From JAVWMQ01 sp036637375 (GTDB lineage: Bacteria; Bacillota; Clostridia; Peptostreptococcales; Anaerovoracaceae), in contig JAVWMQ010000016.1 of the NCBI GenBank assembly GCA_036637375.1, positions 1 to 36,571 on the forward strand: DNA of 36,571 nt, given 5' to 3'. The notes beneath the pieces were generated by a model. It saw only the letters and a list, made by a program, of their open reading frames with translations. It was not told the origin of the DNA and made no database searches. The position numbers and the translations under genes are program-made. This document shows positions 1 through 7,716 of the stretch, in pieces (the stretch's first letter is position 1; every line of letters begins with the position of its first letter).

Positions 1-51
1 TTAACTAAAGCAGTGACGGATGCAGGGTACGAGGTTATATCTATTAAGTAA
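1..51 (+). CDS. C-terminal end of a heavy-metal-associated (HMA) domain protein, partial
   Basis: The first 16 codons read in frame 1 to a TAA stop and end in AVTDAGYEVISIK. This matches the last strand of HMA (ferredoxin-like metal-binding) domains, as at the C-terminus of copper chaperones of the CopZ type or of small HMA proteins. The metal-binding CxxC would lie upstream, outside the window, so neither the full length nor the metal can be read. A strong terminator follows 5 bases after the stop, so this is the end of a transcription unit. The identification rests on a short peptide and is tentative. Confidence 0.5.
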   Translation, partial: LTKAVTDAGYEVISIK

Positions 52-56
52 GAAAT

Positions 57-104
57 ACAACCCCGTTTAATGACTTTTTGAAAGCATTAAATGGGGTTGT
101 TTTT
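57..104 (+). terminator. Rho-independent terminator of the HMA gene
   Basis: A 16-bp stem (57-72 with 85-100) has one G-T wobble and can extend inward with CTTT/AAAG. It is followed by a run of T (100-104). It separates the rightward HMA gene from the leftward gntR gene, whose stop codon is only 11 bases away. The A-rich left shoulder is weak, so function on the minus strand is less certain. Confidence 0.85.
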
Positions 105-114
105 AATTAGTATA

Positions 115-780
115 TTATTTGCTATGCCTCTTTTTTGAGTTATCCATATGAAGGGACATAGCCTTAGCACCTGCGGCAATATCACGATTTTTGAATGCTA
201 AAAAAATTGCCCTGTGTTCTTCCAAAACTTCATCTAGGTAGCTTTGCCTCTTTGTAGCTTCACCTTTTCGATGTTTTAGATATTCTTGATAGGTAGAAAG
301 CAAATTCGTAAGCATTCTGTTATGAGTTGCATGGTAAATATGTTGATGAAATGTTAAGTTGAAATTAAGCATTTTATTAACGTCCTTACGCATAGTATAA
401 AACTCCATAAACTCAAAAACTTCTTCGAAAGCATCAAGTTCATCTTCTGTCATTCTTTCAATTGCCCAGCGAGTTGCCTGAACCTCATATATTTTACGCA
501 AAGTAAACATATCTTCTAAATCCTGACTTGTAAGACCTAATACGAAGGCTCCTCTATTTTGGATTATTTCTATTAGTCCTTCCATTTCTAGCTGAACAAG
601 TGCTTCTCTAACAGGTGTTCGGCTAACCTTGTATTCATCACAAATTGCCTGTTCTGTCAGTTTTTGACCACTTTTTAGCTTGCCAGAAAGTATATCTTCT
701 TTAATTCTCAAAAACAAGTCAGATGCAAGAGAAACCGATGTATCTCTCTTTTTTCGTCCATGTTTCAGTGTGATCGGCAT
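115..780 (-). CDS. GntR-family transcriptional regulator, FCD subfamily
   Basis: A 221-residue DNA-binding regulator. Residues about 17-85 form a winged helix-turn-helix with the GntR signature around KLTEQAICDEYKVSRTPVREA. Residues about 90-215 form the all-helical FCD ligand domain, including the FHQHIYHATHN segment and later His residues that normally bind a metal next to an organic-acid effector. A clear AGGAGG lies upstream. It is the last gene of an operon, starting 10 bases after isocitrate dehydrogenase. By position it probably controls its own operon through the palindrome at 3885-3912. FCD regulators usually sense small carboxylates; citrate or a related acid is my inference, not shown by the sequence. 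Confidence 0.93.
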   Translation of the reverse strand: MPITLKHGRKKRDTSVSLASDLFLRIKEDILSGKLKSGQKLTEQAICDEYKVSRTPVREALVQLEMEGLIEIIQNRGAFVLGLTSQDLEDMFTLRKIYEVQATRWAIERMTEDELDAFEEVFEFMEFYTMRKDVNKMLNFNLTFHQHIYHATHNRMLTNLLSTYQEYLKHRKGEATKRQSYLDEVLEEHRAIFLAFKNRDIAAGAKAMSLHMDNSKKRHSK

Positions 781-790
781 AGGATCCTCC

Positions 791-1921
791 TTAAATTTCC
801 TTTAGGATGAAACTTGTAAAGTCATTTGCTGTGTTACCAGTTCCATTGCCAGGCAGATCAAGAGCCTGAGCAGCCTTGTCTAGTGCAGCACATAATTTGT
901 CTGCTTTAGTAACCATTCCAATATGTCTTAACATCATTTCTGCAGCCCTAAGCAAACTTGAAGGATTAGCATATTCTGCAATTCCTTCGGCAACCATTCT
1001 AGGAGCTGAACCATGAATAGCCTCAAACATAGCATATTTACCACCAATGTTTGCACTACCAGCAGTTCCAACACCACCTTGAATTTGAGCAGCTTCGTCA
1101 GTGATTATATCGCCATAAAGGTTTGGCAAAATAAACACATTGAAATTTGAATTTATATCATCATTTACCAAATTTGCAGCCATTATATCTACATACCAAT
1201 CATCAGTTTTGATTTCTGGATACTCTTTTGCCATTTCTGTGCAAATACTAAGGAATTTGCCATCGGTTTTTTTCATAATGTTAGCTTTCGTAACAATTGA
1301 AACGTTTTTATTACCATTGGCTTTTGCATATTCAAAAGCGGCTTTAGCTAGACGAGATGTACCGATATTAGTTGTAACCTTAAAGTCCATAGCAATGTCA
1401 TCGCCAATTTCAATTCCTCTACTACCAAGAGCATATTCTCCCTCAGTGTTTTCCCTATAAAATATCCAGTCAATATTTTTTTCTGGAATTACAACAGGCC
1501 TAACATTGGCAAAAAGGTCAAGTTCTCTCCTAAGAGTTACATTTGCACTTTCAATGTTGGGTAGGTTATCACCTTTGCCAGGAGTTGTTGTTGGCCCTTT
1601 TAGAAGTAGATTGCAATCTTTGATAGCTGCAAGTACATCTGTTGGAACAGTTTCCATTTTTGCGATTCTATTTTCTAAAGTTAAACCTTCAATAGGACGA
1701 AGTTCAACTTTGGAACTTGCGATTTCATCCTTTAGAAGTTTATTTAATATTTCAGTGCAAGAGTCCATAATAATTGGACCTATACCATCACCAGCAATTG
1801 TTCCAATTACAATTTTGTCTAAGGATTTGTAGTCAGTAAACTCTGAGTTTGACTTGAGCCTGTTAACACGTTCAACTTGTTCTTCTAGCAATTTTTTGAT
1901 TTCTTCTAACTGTATATTCAT
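791..1921 (-). CDS. icd: Isocitrate dehydrogenase, isocitrate/isopropylmalate dehydrogenase family
   Basis: A 376-residue beta-decarboxylating dehydrogenase that would convert isocitrate to 2-oxoglutarate. Visible motifs are GDGIGP (44-49), the substrate-binding S125, N127 and R131/R132 with R141 downstream, YRENTEGEY (155-163), the Asp-rich NLYGDIITDEAAQ metal site, and FEAIHGSAPR near the cofactor pocket. The SANVTLRRELD context favours isocitrate over isopropylmalate, as does the upstream aconitase. The GTAGSANIG stretch looks like the short NAD-type members, but cofactor use is not proven. About 36 residues precede the usual domain start. Its ATG shares one base with the aconitase stop (TAATG), so translation is coupled. 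Confidence 0.9.
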   Translation of the reverse strand: MNIQLEEIKKLLEEQVERVNRLKSNSEFTDYKSLDKIVIGTIAGDGIGPIIMDSCTEILNKLLKDEIASSKVELRPIEGLTLENRIAKMETVPTDVLAAIKDCNLLLKGPTTTPGKGDNLPNIESANVTLRRELDLFANVRPVVIPEKNIDWIFYRENTEGEYALGSRGIEIGDDIAMDFKVTTNIGTSRLAKAAFEYAKANGNKNVSIVTKANIMKKTDGKFLSICTEMAKEYPEIKTDDWYVDIMAANLVNDDINSNFNVFILPNLYGDIITDEAAQIQGGVGTAGSANIGGKYAMFEAIHGSAPRMVAEGIAEYANPSSLLRAAEMMLRHIGMVTKADKLCAALDKAAQALDLPGNGTGNTANDFTSFILKEI

Positions 1922-3846
1922 TATTGTTCTCCCTTAATAAAGTTGATTTTACCTCCAGCAAGAATCATACTGATTTCTTGATCTGAGAAATTTGTAATAG
2001 TTCTATACTCTTTACCATTTGTAAGGTTTTTGACAATTAAAATATCATTTGTAACCTGGTTAATAGCATCTTCGATAACCAATTCCTGACCTAAATCAAA
2101 GTCGTCATAATCACTAGCAGTTTCAAATACTAGAGGAATAATACCACTGTTAATTAAATTGGATCTGTGGATTCTAGCAAATGATTTAGCAATAACGAAT
2201 TTGACACCTAAATAAAGTGGAACTAAAGCTGCATGTTCTCTACTGCTACCTTGTCCATAATTATCTCCTCCAACTATGGCACAACTGCCAGCTTCCTTAC
2301 ATCTATTTGCAAACTCTGGATCTAGTTTTCCAAATGAATGATTTGAAAGGTATGGAACATTTGAACGGAATGGAAGTAGCTTAGCATCAGATGGCATAAT
2401 GTCATCTGTTGTAACGTTATCAGATGGATGCAAGCAAACCTTTGCAGAAACCTTATCAGTTAATTTTTCGTTTCTAGGACAAGGTTTAATGTTTGGACCC
2501 ATTACTACGTCAGTGTTTTTTGTATCAAAGCCATCAGGGTAAACGACGAAGTTGTCGTTTTTATTAAATGTTGTGTCGTCAAAAGTTGGCATAGCAACTC
2601 CAGATTTACTTCCATCAGTTAAAACACCTCTAACTGCTGAAATTGCAGCTGTTTCAGGACTTACAAGGAATACTTGTGCATCTAGAGTTCCACTTCTACC
2701 TTTGAAGTTTCTGTTAAATGTTCTTAGGGAAATTCCACCAGACTTAGGTGATTGTCCCATTCCAATACATGGACCACAAGCGTTTTCAAGTATTCTAGCA
2801 CCAGCGGCAATCATATCTGACAATGCACCATTTTGGGCAAGCTTTGTTAGGATTTTGCTTGAACCTGGTGAGATTACAAGACTTACATCAGGATGAACCT
2901 TGTTTCCCTTTAAAATTCCTGCAACTTTCATTAAATCTGAATATGAAGAGTTTGTACAGCTTCCAATTGCAACCTGATCAATTTTGATTTCACCAATATT
3001 GGCAATTGAATCAACGTTATCAGGGCTATGAGGCATAGCAGCTAAAGGTTGTAACAAGTTTAAATCTATAATTAGTTCTTCATCATAAATAGCATCAGCG
3101 TCAGCAGCTAATGGTGAGTAGTCTTCAGGACGTCCCTGAGATGTTAAGTAAGCTAATGTGTTTTCATCACTAGGAAAAACAGAAGTTGTAGCTCCAAGTT
3201 CAGCACCCATATTTGTAATAGTAGCTCTATCTGTTACACTAAGCGACTTAACACCTTCTCCAGTATACTCTATAATTTTGCCAACTCCGCCTTTAACTGT
3301 TAGTTCTTTTAGGACTTTTAGGATAACATCTTTTGCAGAAGTCCATGGATTTAGCTTACCCTTTAACTCTACTTTTACAACTTTTGGAACGATTAGAGAG
3401 TAAGTTCCCTGAGCCATTGCAACAGCAACATCAAGTCCGCCTGCACCAATTGCGATCATTCCAAGGCCGCCACCAGTAGGAGTATGACTGTCTGAACCTA
3501 GAAGTGTTTTGCCAGGTTTGCCATAGTTTTCAAGATGAAGCTGATGACAGATGCCATTACCTGGCTTAGAATATAAAATTCCATGTCTTTTAGCTACACT
3601 TTGAATAAATAAGTGGTCGTCAGCACCCTCAAAACCCGTTTGTAGGGTACTATGATCAATGTAAGCCACAGATAATTCTGTTTTAACCTTATCAATCTCC
3701 ATTGCTTCAAGTTGTAAATATACCATTGTACCAGTTGAATCCTGTGTTAATGTTTGATCCATTTTTATTGTGATTTCTGTTCCTTGAACCATTTCACCCT
3801 CAAGTAAATGGTTTTCTAGAATTTTATATGCTAATGTTTTACCCAT
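1921..3846 (-). CDS. acn: Aconitate hydratase (putative-aconitase type, about 640 residues)
   Basis: Converts citrate to isocitrate through an iron-sulfur cluster. The 641-residue length is that of the short aconitase subgroup, well below the roughly 900-residue AcnA form. Cluster ligands are C297 (IGSCTNS) and C357 and C360 (ACGPCIG). H65, SHTPTGGG (120-127) and the swivel-domain GSSREHAAL motif near the C-terminus are all present. AGGAGG lies 6 bases before the ATG. It is the first gene of the unit with isocitrate dehydrogenase and the GntR regulator, and no citrate synthase is adjacent. A homologous hydro-lyase such as homoaconitase is less likely, because the partner is an IDH-like enzyme. 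Confidence 0.92.
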   Translation of the reverse strand: MGKTLAYKILENHLLEGEMVQGTEITIKMDQTLTQDSTGTMVYLQLEAMEIDKVKTELSVAYIDHSTLQTGFEGADDHLFIQSVAKRHGILYSKPGNGICHQLHLENYGKPGKTLLGSDSHTPTGGGLGMIAIGAGGLDVAVAMAQGTYSLIVPKVVKVELKGKLNPWTSAKDVILKVLKELTVKGGVGKIIEYTGEGVKSLSVTDRATITNMGAELGATTSVFPSDENTLAYLTSQGRPEDYSPLAADADAIYDEELIIDLNLLQPLAAMPHSPDNVDSIANIGEIKIDQVAIGSCTNSSYSDLMKVAGILKGNKVHPDVSLVISPGSSKILTKLAQNGALSDMIAAGARILENACGPCIGMGQSPKSGGISLRTFNRNFKGRSGTLDAQVFLVSPETAAISAVRGVLTDGSKSGVAMPTFDDTTFNKNDNFVVYPDGFDTKNTDVVMGPNIKPCPRNEKLTDKVSAKVCLHPSDNVTTDDIMPSDAKLLPFRSNVPYLSNHSFGKLDPEFANRCKEAGSCAIVGGDNYGQGSSREHAALVPLYLGVKFVIAKSFARIHRSNLINSGIIPLVFETASDYDDFDLGQELVIEDAINQVTNDILIVKNLTNGKEYRTITNFSDQEISMILAGGKINFIKGEQ

Positions 3847-3884
3847 ATGTACCTCCTATTTAAAAAAGAAATTTAACGTTTCAA

Positions 3885-3912
3885 TATTATTGTATACAAT
3901 TATACAATAATA
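3885..3912. promoter_or_regulatory. Large palindromic operator, probably for the GntR/FCD regulator
   Basis: Two perfect 12-base inverted arms (TATTATTGTATA at 3885-3896 and its complement at 3901-3912) flank CAAT. Nested inside is a second perfect palindrome, ATTGTATACAAT (3889-3900). The TTGTATACAA core is of the kind bound by FCD-type GntR proteins. It covers the -10 box of the aconitase promoter, so binding should block transcription. That the regulator encoded at 115-780 is the binder is an inference from operon structure. Confidence 0.75.
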
Positions 3913-3927
3913 AGAAGTATCAGTCAA
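3899..3927 (-). promoter_or_regulatory. Sigma-A-type promoter of the acn-icd-gntR operon
   Basis: On the minus strand TTGACT (3922-3927) is followed, after exactly 17 bases, by a perfect TATAAT (3899-3904). The predicted start lies about 45 bases upstream of the aconitase ATG. The -10 box is inside the palindromic operator. Confidence 0.85.
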
Positions 3928-3975
3928 TGTTATATGATAATATAGTGGCTTTTGTGAATTATGACAAAACTGTAT

Positions 3976-4004
3976 TTGCGTTAATGATTAAAATATAATA
4001 TAAT
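3976..4004 (+). promoter_or_regulatory. Sigma-A-type promoter of the DUF5685 operon
   Basis: TTGCGT (3976-3981), 17-base spacer, TATAAT (3999-4004), about 35 bases before the ATG at 4040. The unusual -35 TTGCGT recurs with the same spacing upstream of secG. Confidence 0.75.
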
Positions 4005-4039
4005 TAGTCATTAAGTTTTTATATATCGAGAGGGATTAA

Positions 4040-4912
4040 ATGTTAGGATATGTAGTTTGCTACAAACCAGAAATGAAGGTCAAAGACTTTGAACTTTACG
4101 GTGGATATTATTGTGGAGTTTGCAAAGGTATAGGTGAGAGATATTCTCAGCTTCCAAGAATGGTACTTAGCTATGATGCTGCTTTTTTGGCACTATTAAT
4201 TGATTGTATCAATGGTGAAAGAGAAGAGATAACAAGAGAACATTGTATTATACATCATATCAAAAAGAAAACTATAGCACGAAACAGTTCTATAGATTAT
4301 GCAGGAGATGTTATGTTACTACTTGCATGGTATAAACTTATTGATGATGCAAATGATGAAGGCAAGCTTTATGCAAAAGCTTTAATCAAAACAATGAAAG
4401 GCACATATAATAAGGTAAGAGCTAATCAACCAGTTTTAGACCAAAAAATCAGTGAAAGATTAAAGGATCTAACAGCAAAAGAGCAAGAAAAGTGTAGTAA
4501 CTTAGATGAAGCAGCAGAAACTTTTGCTAAGGTAATGGAAGATATTTTCATTGAAGGAACATTAGATGCAGGAATGAATCAAATGGTTCTAGCAAGACTA
4601 GGGTATCATTTGGGTAAGTGGATATACTTAATTGATGCCTATGATGATATTGAAGAAAATATTGAAACTGGCGCATATAACCCGCTAATTTACAGACATG
4701 AATATCAGCAAGGTGAAAATGTGATTGATTTCAAAAACAGGATAAAAGAAAGTGTTGAAATTAATCTAATAACCTACCTATCTGAAATGGCAAAAGCCTT
4801 AGATTTACTTGATATTAAAAAAAATAAAGATATAATAGAGAATATAATATACGTAGGATTGCTCAAAAAAACTGAAGAAATCCTGGGAATTAATGAAAAA
4901 GGAGAAGAATAA
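4040..4912 (+). CDS. DUF5685 family protein
   Basis: A 290-residue mostly helical protein with the N-terminal signature of DUF5685: GYVVCYKPEMKVKDFELYGGYYCGVCKGIG. C7, C25 and C28 (CxxC), followed by H68, C69, H72 and H73, suggest a metal- or cluster-binding site. No signal peptide is seen. Several Asp-rich helical stretches (around 190-215, DAYDDIEEN) recall helical-bundle enzymes, but I do not assign an activity. GAGAGGG precedes the ATG. The next gene, a J-domain protein, starts 3 bases after the stop, so the two are co-translated and probably act together. Function is unknown. Confidence 0.85.
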   Translation: MLGYVVCYKPEMKVKDFELYGGYYCGVCKGIGERYSQLPRMVLSYDAAFLALLIDCINGEREEITREHCIIHHIKKKTIARNSSIDYAGDVMLLLAWYKLIDDANDEGKLYAKALIKTMKGTYNKVRANQPVLDQKISERLKDLTAKEQEKCSNLDEAAETFAKVMEDIFIEGTLDAGMNQMVLARLGYHLGKWIYLIDAYDDIEENIETGAYNPLIYRHEYQQGENVIDFKNRIKESVEINLITYLSEMAKALDLLDIKKNKDIIENIIYVGLLKKTEEILGINEKGEE

Positions 4913-4915
4913 ATT

Positions 4916-5512
4916 ATGAATCCATACGAAGTGCTAGGTATAAAAGAGAATGCTTCACAAGAAGAAATTAAATCGGCTTATAGAGAAATGGTTAAAAAAT
5001 ACCATCCAGACAAGTATCAAAACAATCCATTATCGGATTTAGCAGAAGAAAAGCTTAGAGAAGTTAATGAAGCTTATGATATGCTAACTAAAAATGGTGG
5101 AACTAACTCTGCTTATGGAAGCAGTTCTGCATACGGAAATAGCTCTGCATACGGAAATAGCCCAAAGAACCCAGTTTATCAACAGGTTAGAAGAGATATT
5201 GATATGAACAAAATTGCAGCAGCAGAAGCTGGATTAAATAAAATCAATGTGCGTGATGCTGAATGGATATTCTTGTCAGGAATGATTTCGTACAAAAAAG
5301 GTTGGTATGATGATGCAATTAGTAAAGTACAGCAAGCATGCTCAATGGATCCAAATAATGCAGAATATGCAGGAATTTACAACTCAATGAGAAATGTAGG
5401 TGGCGGATTTAGAGGTGCAGCAGGAGGCAGAGGATATCAATCAAACAACGATATGTTTTGTCAGGCATTACAATGCTATTGCTGTATGGATATGTGTTGC
5501 GATTGCATATAG
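4916..5512 (+). CDS. J-domain (DnaJ-like) protein with TPR-like middle and cysteine-rich tail
   Basis: A 198-residue co-chaperone-like protein. Residues 1-60 are a complete J domain with the HPD motif at 30-32, which stimulates DnaK-type ATPases. A low-complexity linker has three SAYG(S/N)S repeats (65-82). Residues about 85-150 look like one or two TPR-type helix pairs (WIFLSGMISYKKGWYDDAISK). A Gly-rich stretch then leads to a tail with seven Cys in the last 17 residues. It lacks the zinc-finger and client-binding domains of true DnaJ. It follows DUF5685 by 3 bases, so it may deliver Hsp70 help to that protein. A metal-binding tail is an inference. Confidence 0.88.
   Translation: MNPYEVLGIKENASQEEIKSAYREMVKKYHPDKYQNNPLSDLAEEKLREVNEAYDMLTKNGGTNSAYGSSSAYGNSSAYGNSPKNPVYQQVRRDIDMNKIAAAEAGLNKINVRDAEWIFLSGMISYKKGWYDDAISKVQQACSMDPNNAEYAGIYNSMRNVGGGFRGAAGGRGYQSNNDMFCQALQCYCCMDMCCDCI
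5108..5161 (+). repeat. Three tandem 18-bp repeats inside the J-protein gene
   Basis: Three consecutive in-frame 18-base units encode SAYGSS, SAYGNS and SAYGNS. Units two (5126-5143) and three (5144-5161) are identical at the DNA level and unit one differs at a few bases, which suggests a recent duplication of the linker. Confidence 0.9.
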
Positions 5513-5527
5513 GTATAAGGTGATAAT

Positions 5528-6082
5528 ATGGTTAATAGGAGAAACAAAAATACATTTATGGTAGCTTTGACAGGTATATGCTTAGCTTTCTCAGTGATAG
5601 GTGTTTTTTTAGCATCCTTTGTCCCAGGAGTTGAGCTTACGCTATATGCGCTTAGCTCTTTCTTTGTTGGAGTGGTATTAATCGAAACAGGGCTTAAAGG
5701 TGGTGTGTTATTATATATAGCAGCAACACTTTTGATATTTGTAATTGTGCCAAACAAGTTGGCAGTTATTCCGTATGCCTTATTTTTTGGAATTTATGGG
5801 ATAATTAAATATATTGCCGAAAAACCAGAAAACAAAATAGTCCAGTACGCTATTAAACTGATTTTTTACTTTGTTGTAGCAGGAATTAGTATTTTTGCAA
5901 TTAAGGGGCTGTTTTTTGGAGATATGGGTATACCTACCTTAGGCAATTGGGCACTATTCATTGGAGGAACCTTTGTATTTGTGCTATATGATTTCATATA
6001 TACTTTAGGCATGGGATTTTACAGGGATAGAATCAAAAAACATATTAGCAAAGATCAGAGAGAAGATTTTAAATTATCATAA
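5528..6082 (+). CDS. Hypothetical integral membrane protein
   Basis: A 184-residue protein with about five hydrophobic segments (roughly 10-33, 36-55, 57-95, 105-127 and 138-160) and a basic, hydrophilic C-terminus ending in KDQREDFKLS. I do not recognise a family; the layout is loosely like small multi-pass transporter subunits. It starts 15 bases after the J-protein stop, behind an AAGGTG ribosome binding site, so it probably belongs to the DUF5685 operon. No catalytic motif is visible. Confidence 0.75.
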   Translation: MVNRRNKNTFMVALTGICLAFSVIGVFLASFVPGVELTLYALSSFFVGVVLIETGLKGGVLLYIAATLLIFVIVPNKLAVIPYALFFGIYGIIKYIAEKPENKIVQYAIKLIFYFVVAGISIFAIKGLFFGDMGIPTLGNWALFIGGTFVFVLYDFIYTLGMGFYRDRIKKHISKDQREDFKLS

Positions 6083-6093
6083 ATAAAGCGACT

Positions 6094-6162
6094 ATGAAGA
6101 GGGAAGGGGAGTTGTCTAAATATCAAAATATAGGAGTTGATATTATGTGGGCAACAATGTAG
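6094..6162 (+). other. Short upstream ORF in frame with nth, ending in an amber codon
   Basis: An ATG at 6094 (and a better-placed one at 6145, 8 bases after AGGAG at 6132-6136) opens a frame that reaches TAG at 6160-6162. After TAG and one codon (CAA), the same frame continues into endonuclease III from TTG 6166. The best ribosome binding site therefore serves a five-codon frame rather than nth itself. It could be a leader for re-initiation, or the original nth start followed by a nonsense change. Confidence 0.5.
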
Positions 6163-6165
6163 CAA

Positions 6166-6810
6166 TTGACTTTAACTAAAAAAGAAGTAAATAAGGTGTT
6201 GGATTTGCTTGAAAGTGAATATCCAGAAGCAGAATGTGCGCTTAACCATGGCAATGTATTTGAACTTATTGTTGCAGTTGCTTTGTCAGCACAAACAACA
6301 GATGTTAGTGTTAATAAGGTTACGCCAATACTTTTTGCCAAGTACAAGAATCCAGAGGAGCTTGCAAAGGCTAATCCGATTGAAGTTGCGGAGATTTTAA
6401 AGAGTATAGGAATGTACAAGACGAAATCAAAGAATATAGTGAATTTAGCGAAACAATTAGTTGATGAATTTGACGGAGTTGTTCCAAGCACATATGATGA
6501 ATTGATTAAATTACCTGGTGTAGGGAGAAAAACTGCCAATGTAGTTTTGTCTGTGGGATTTTTGCAGCAGCGTATTGCTGTTGATACTCACGTATTTAGA
6601 GTTTCAAATAGGATTGGTATTGTTAAGGAAAAAGATGTTTTAAAGACAGAACTTGCACTTATGGAGGCGATTGACGAATCTAGGTGGTCAAGGACACATC
6701 ATAGCTTGATTTTTCATGGTAGAAATTGCTGTCAAGCACGAAAACCAAAATGTGAAACTTGCGTAATTAAGGAGTTATGTGAGGAAGGAAGGAATATAGG
6801 AAATGAATAA
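6166..6810 (+). CDS. nth: Endonuclease III (DNA glycosylase/AP lyase)
   Basis: A 214-residue base-excision-repair enzyme that removes oxidised pyrimidines and nicks abasic sites. The helix-hairpin-helix LPGVGRKTA (116-124) contains the catalytic K122. D140 lies in VDTHVFRVSNR. The [4Fe-4S] loop is C189-x6-C196-x2-C199-x5-C205. The start is an unusual TTG with almost no ribosome binding site of its own. An in-frame TAG lies two codons upstream, and the nearest good site serves ATG 6145. The family N-terminus (about MTKKE) fits the TTG start. Its last bases overlap the next gene by 8 bases. Confidence 0.93.
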   Translation: MTLTKKEVNKVLDLLESEYPEAECALNHGNVFELIVAVALSAQTTDVSVNKVTPILFAKYKNPEELAKANPIEVAEILKSIGMYKTKSKNIVNLAKQLVDEFDGVVPSTYDELIKLPGVGRKTANVVLSVGFLQQRIAVDTHVFRVSNRIGIVKEKDVLKTELALMEAIDESRWSRTHHSLIFHGRNCCQARKPKCETCVIKELCEEGRNIGNE

Positions 6811-7318
6811 TAATTTTGATACAAAAAAACTTGTTTATGCAGGGCTTTTTTTGGCACTAGGAATTCTATTGCCACAAGTCTTTCATTTTATACCAGTTGG
6901 ACCAAATGCAGGCAAAATGTTTTTGCCTATGCATATTCCAGTGCTTTTAGCTGGGTTTATGGTAGGACCTATGGCAGGACTTTTGGTTGGAGTAATGTCT
7001 CCAATCTTATCCTTTGCTTTTTTTGGAATGCCACCGGTGTTCTTATTACCAGCGATGGTGTTTGAACTTGCAGCCTACGGACTTGTTAGTGGAATTTTAA
7101 ACAAGAATATCAAAAGCGTATATCTTAGTCTAACTTTGACTTTGATAGTTGGTAGAGTTGTTAGTGCAGTTATGTATGTTGTACTAATTAATTTATTTGG
7201 TTTAAAAATGCTGAGCATGGAAGTTTTTTTTGCAAGCTTGGTCATGGGATTACCTGGAATTGCAATTCAGTTAGTGTTAATACCAGTTTTGGTTAAGAGA
7301 ATAAAGGTAAATGTATAA
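6803..7318 (+). CDS. ECF transporter S component (substrate-binding membrane subunit)
   Basis: A 171-residue hydrophobic protein with about six membrane segments and the S-component style motif PMHIPVLLAGFMVGP at residues about 42-56. Such subunits capture a vitamin or other small molecule and dock on a shared EcfT/EcfA1/EcfA2 energising module, which is not in this window. The substrate cannot be told from sequence alone. It overlaps nth by 8 bases and the next gene by one base (TAATG), so all are translated as a coupled set. Confidence 0.8.
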   Translation: MNNNFDTKKLVYAGLFLALGILLPQVFHFIPVGPNAGKMFLPMHIPVLLAGFMVGPMAGLLVGVMSPILSFAFFGMPPVFLLPAMVFELAAYGLVSGILNKNIKSVYLSLTLTLIVGRVVSAVMYVVLINLFGLKMLSMEVFFASLVMGLPGIAIQLVLIPVLVKRIKVNV

Positions 7319-7716
7319 TGGAAAATTTAAAAAAGATTTTAATAGATGAGGGGCTTGCATGTATAATCAAGCAAGAGGATAATATATATAAGGAAACAGA
7401 GCGAGGCGTTGTACCCATTGTCAAGCATTATGAAGAGGGACATCTTCAAAATGCATATATTGTTGATAAGGTTATAGGCAAGGCAAGTGCAATATTTATG
7501 ATATTGGGAGGGCCAAAGGCAATCCATGGCAGAGTTATTAGCGAGCCAGCCCTTGAAATTATCCAAAGGAATAATATTCAAGTTAGCTATGATGAAGTTG
7601 TAAAGAATATTATTAATAGAGATGGGACTGATTTATGTCCTATGGAAAAATCAGTTTTGAATGAAGATGATCTTAATAAAGGAGCTGATACGATTTTATG
7701 GAAGATAAAGAAATAA
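7318..7716 (+). CDS. DUF1893 (TM1506-type) protein
   Basis: A 132-residue soluble protein of the DUF1893 family, which has a cytidine-deaminase-like fold. Conserved marks are the GKASAIFMILGGPKAIHGRVISEPAL stretch (split across residues about 53-78) and DLCPMEKSV near the C-terminus, with a Cys where deaminases carry metal ligands. A full deaminase metal site (HxE plus CxxC) is not seen, so catalysis is doubtful. It is coupled to the ECF subunit by TAATG and overlaps the next gene by 19 bases. Its role is unknown. Confidence 0.8.
   Translation: MENLKKILIDEGLACIIKQEDNIYKETERGVVPIVKHYEEGHLQNAYIVDKVIGKASAIFMILGGPKAIHGRVISEPALEIIQRNNIQVSYDEVVKNIINRDGTDLCPMEKSVLNEDDLNKGADTILWKIKK

Noticed and set aside
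1140..1832. Two plus-strand frames of over 100 codons opposite isocitrate dehydrogenase
   Set aside because: They are complements of a conserved enzyme with no start signals of their own.
5108..5161. CRISPR-like short repeats
   Set aside because: The units are contiguous, in frame and coding, with no spacers.
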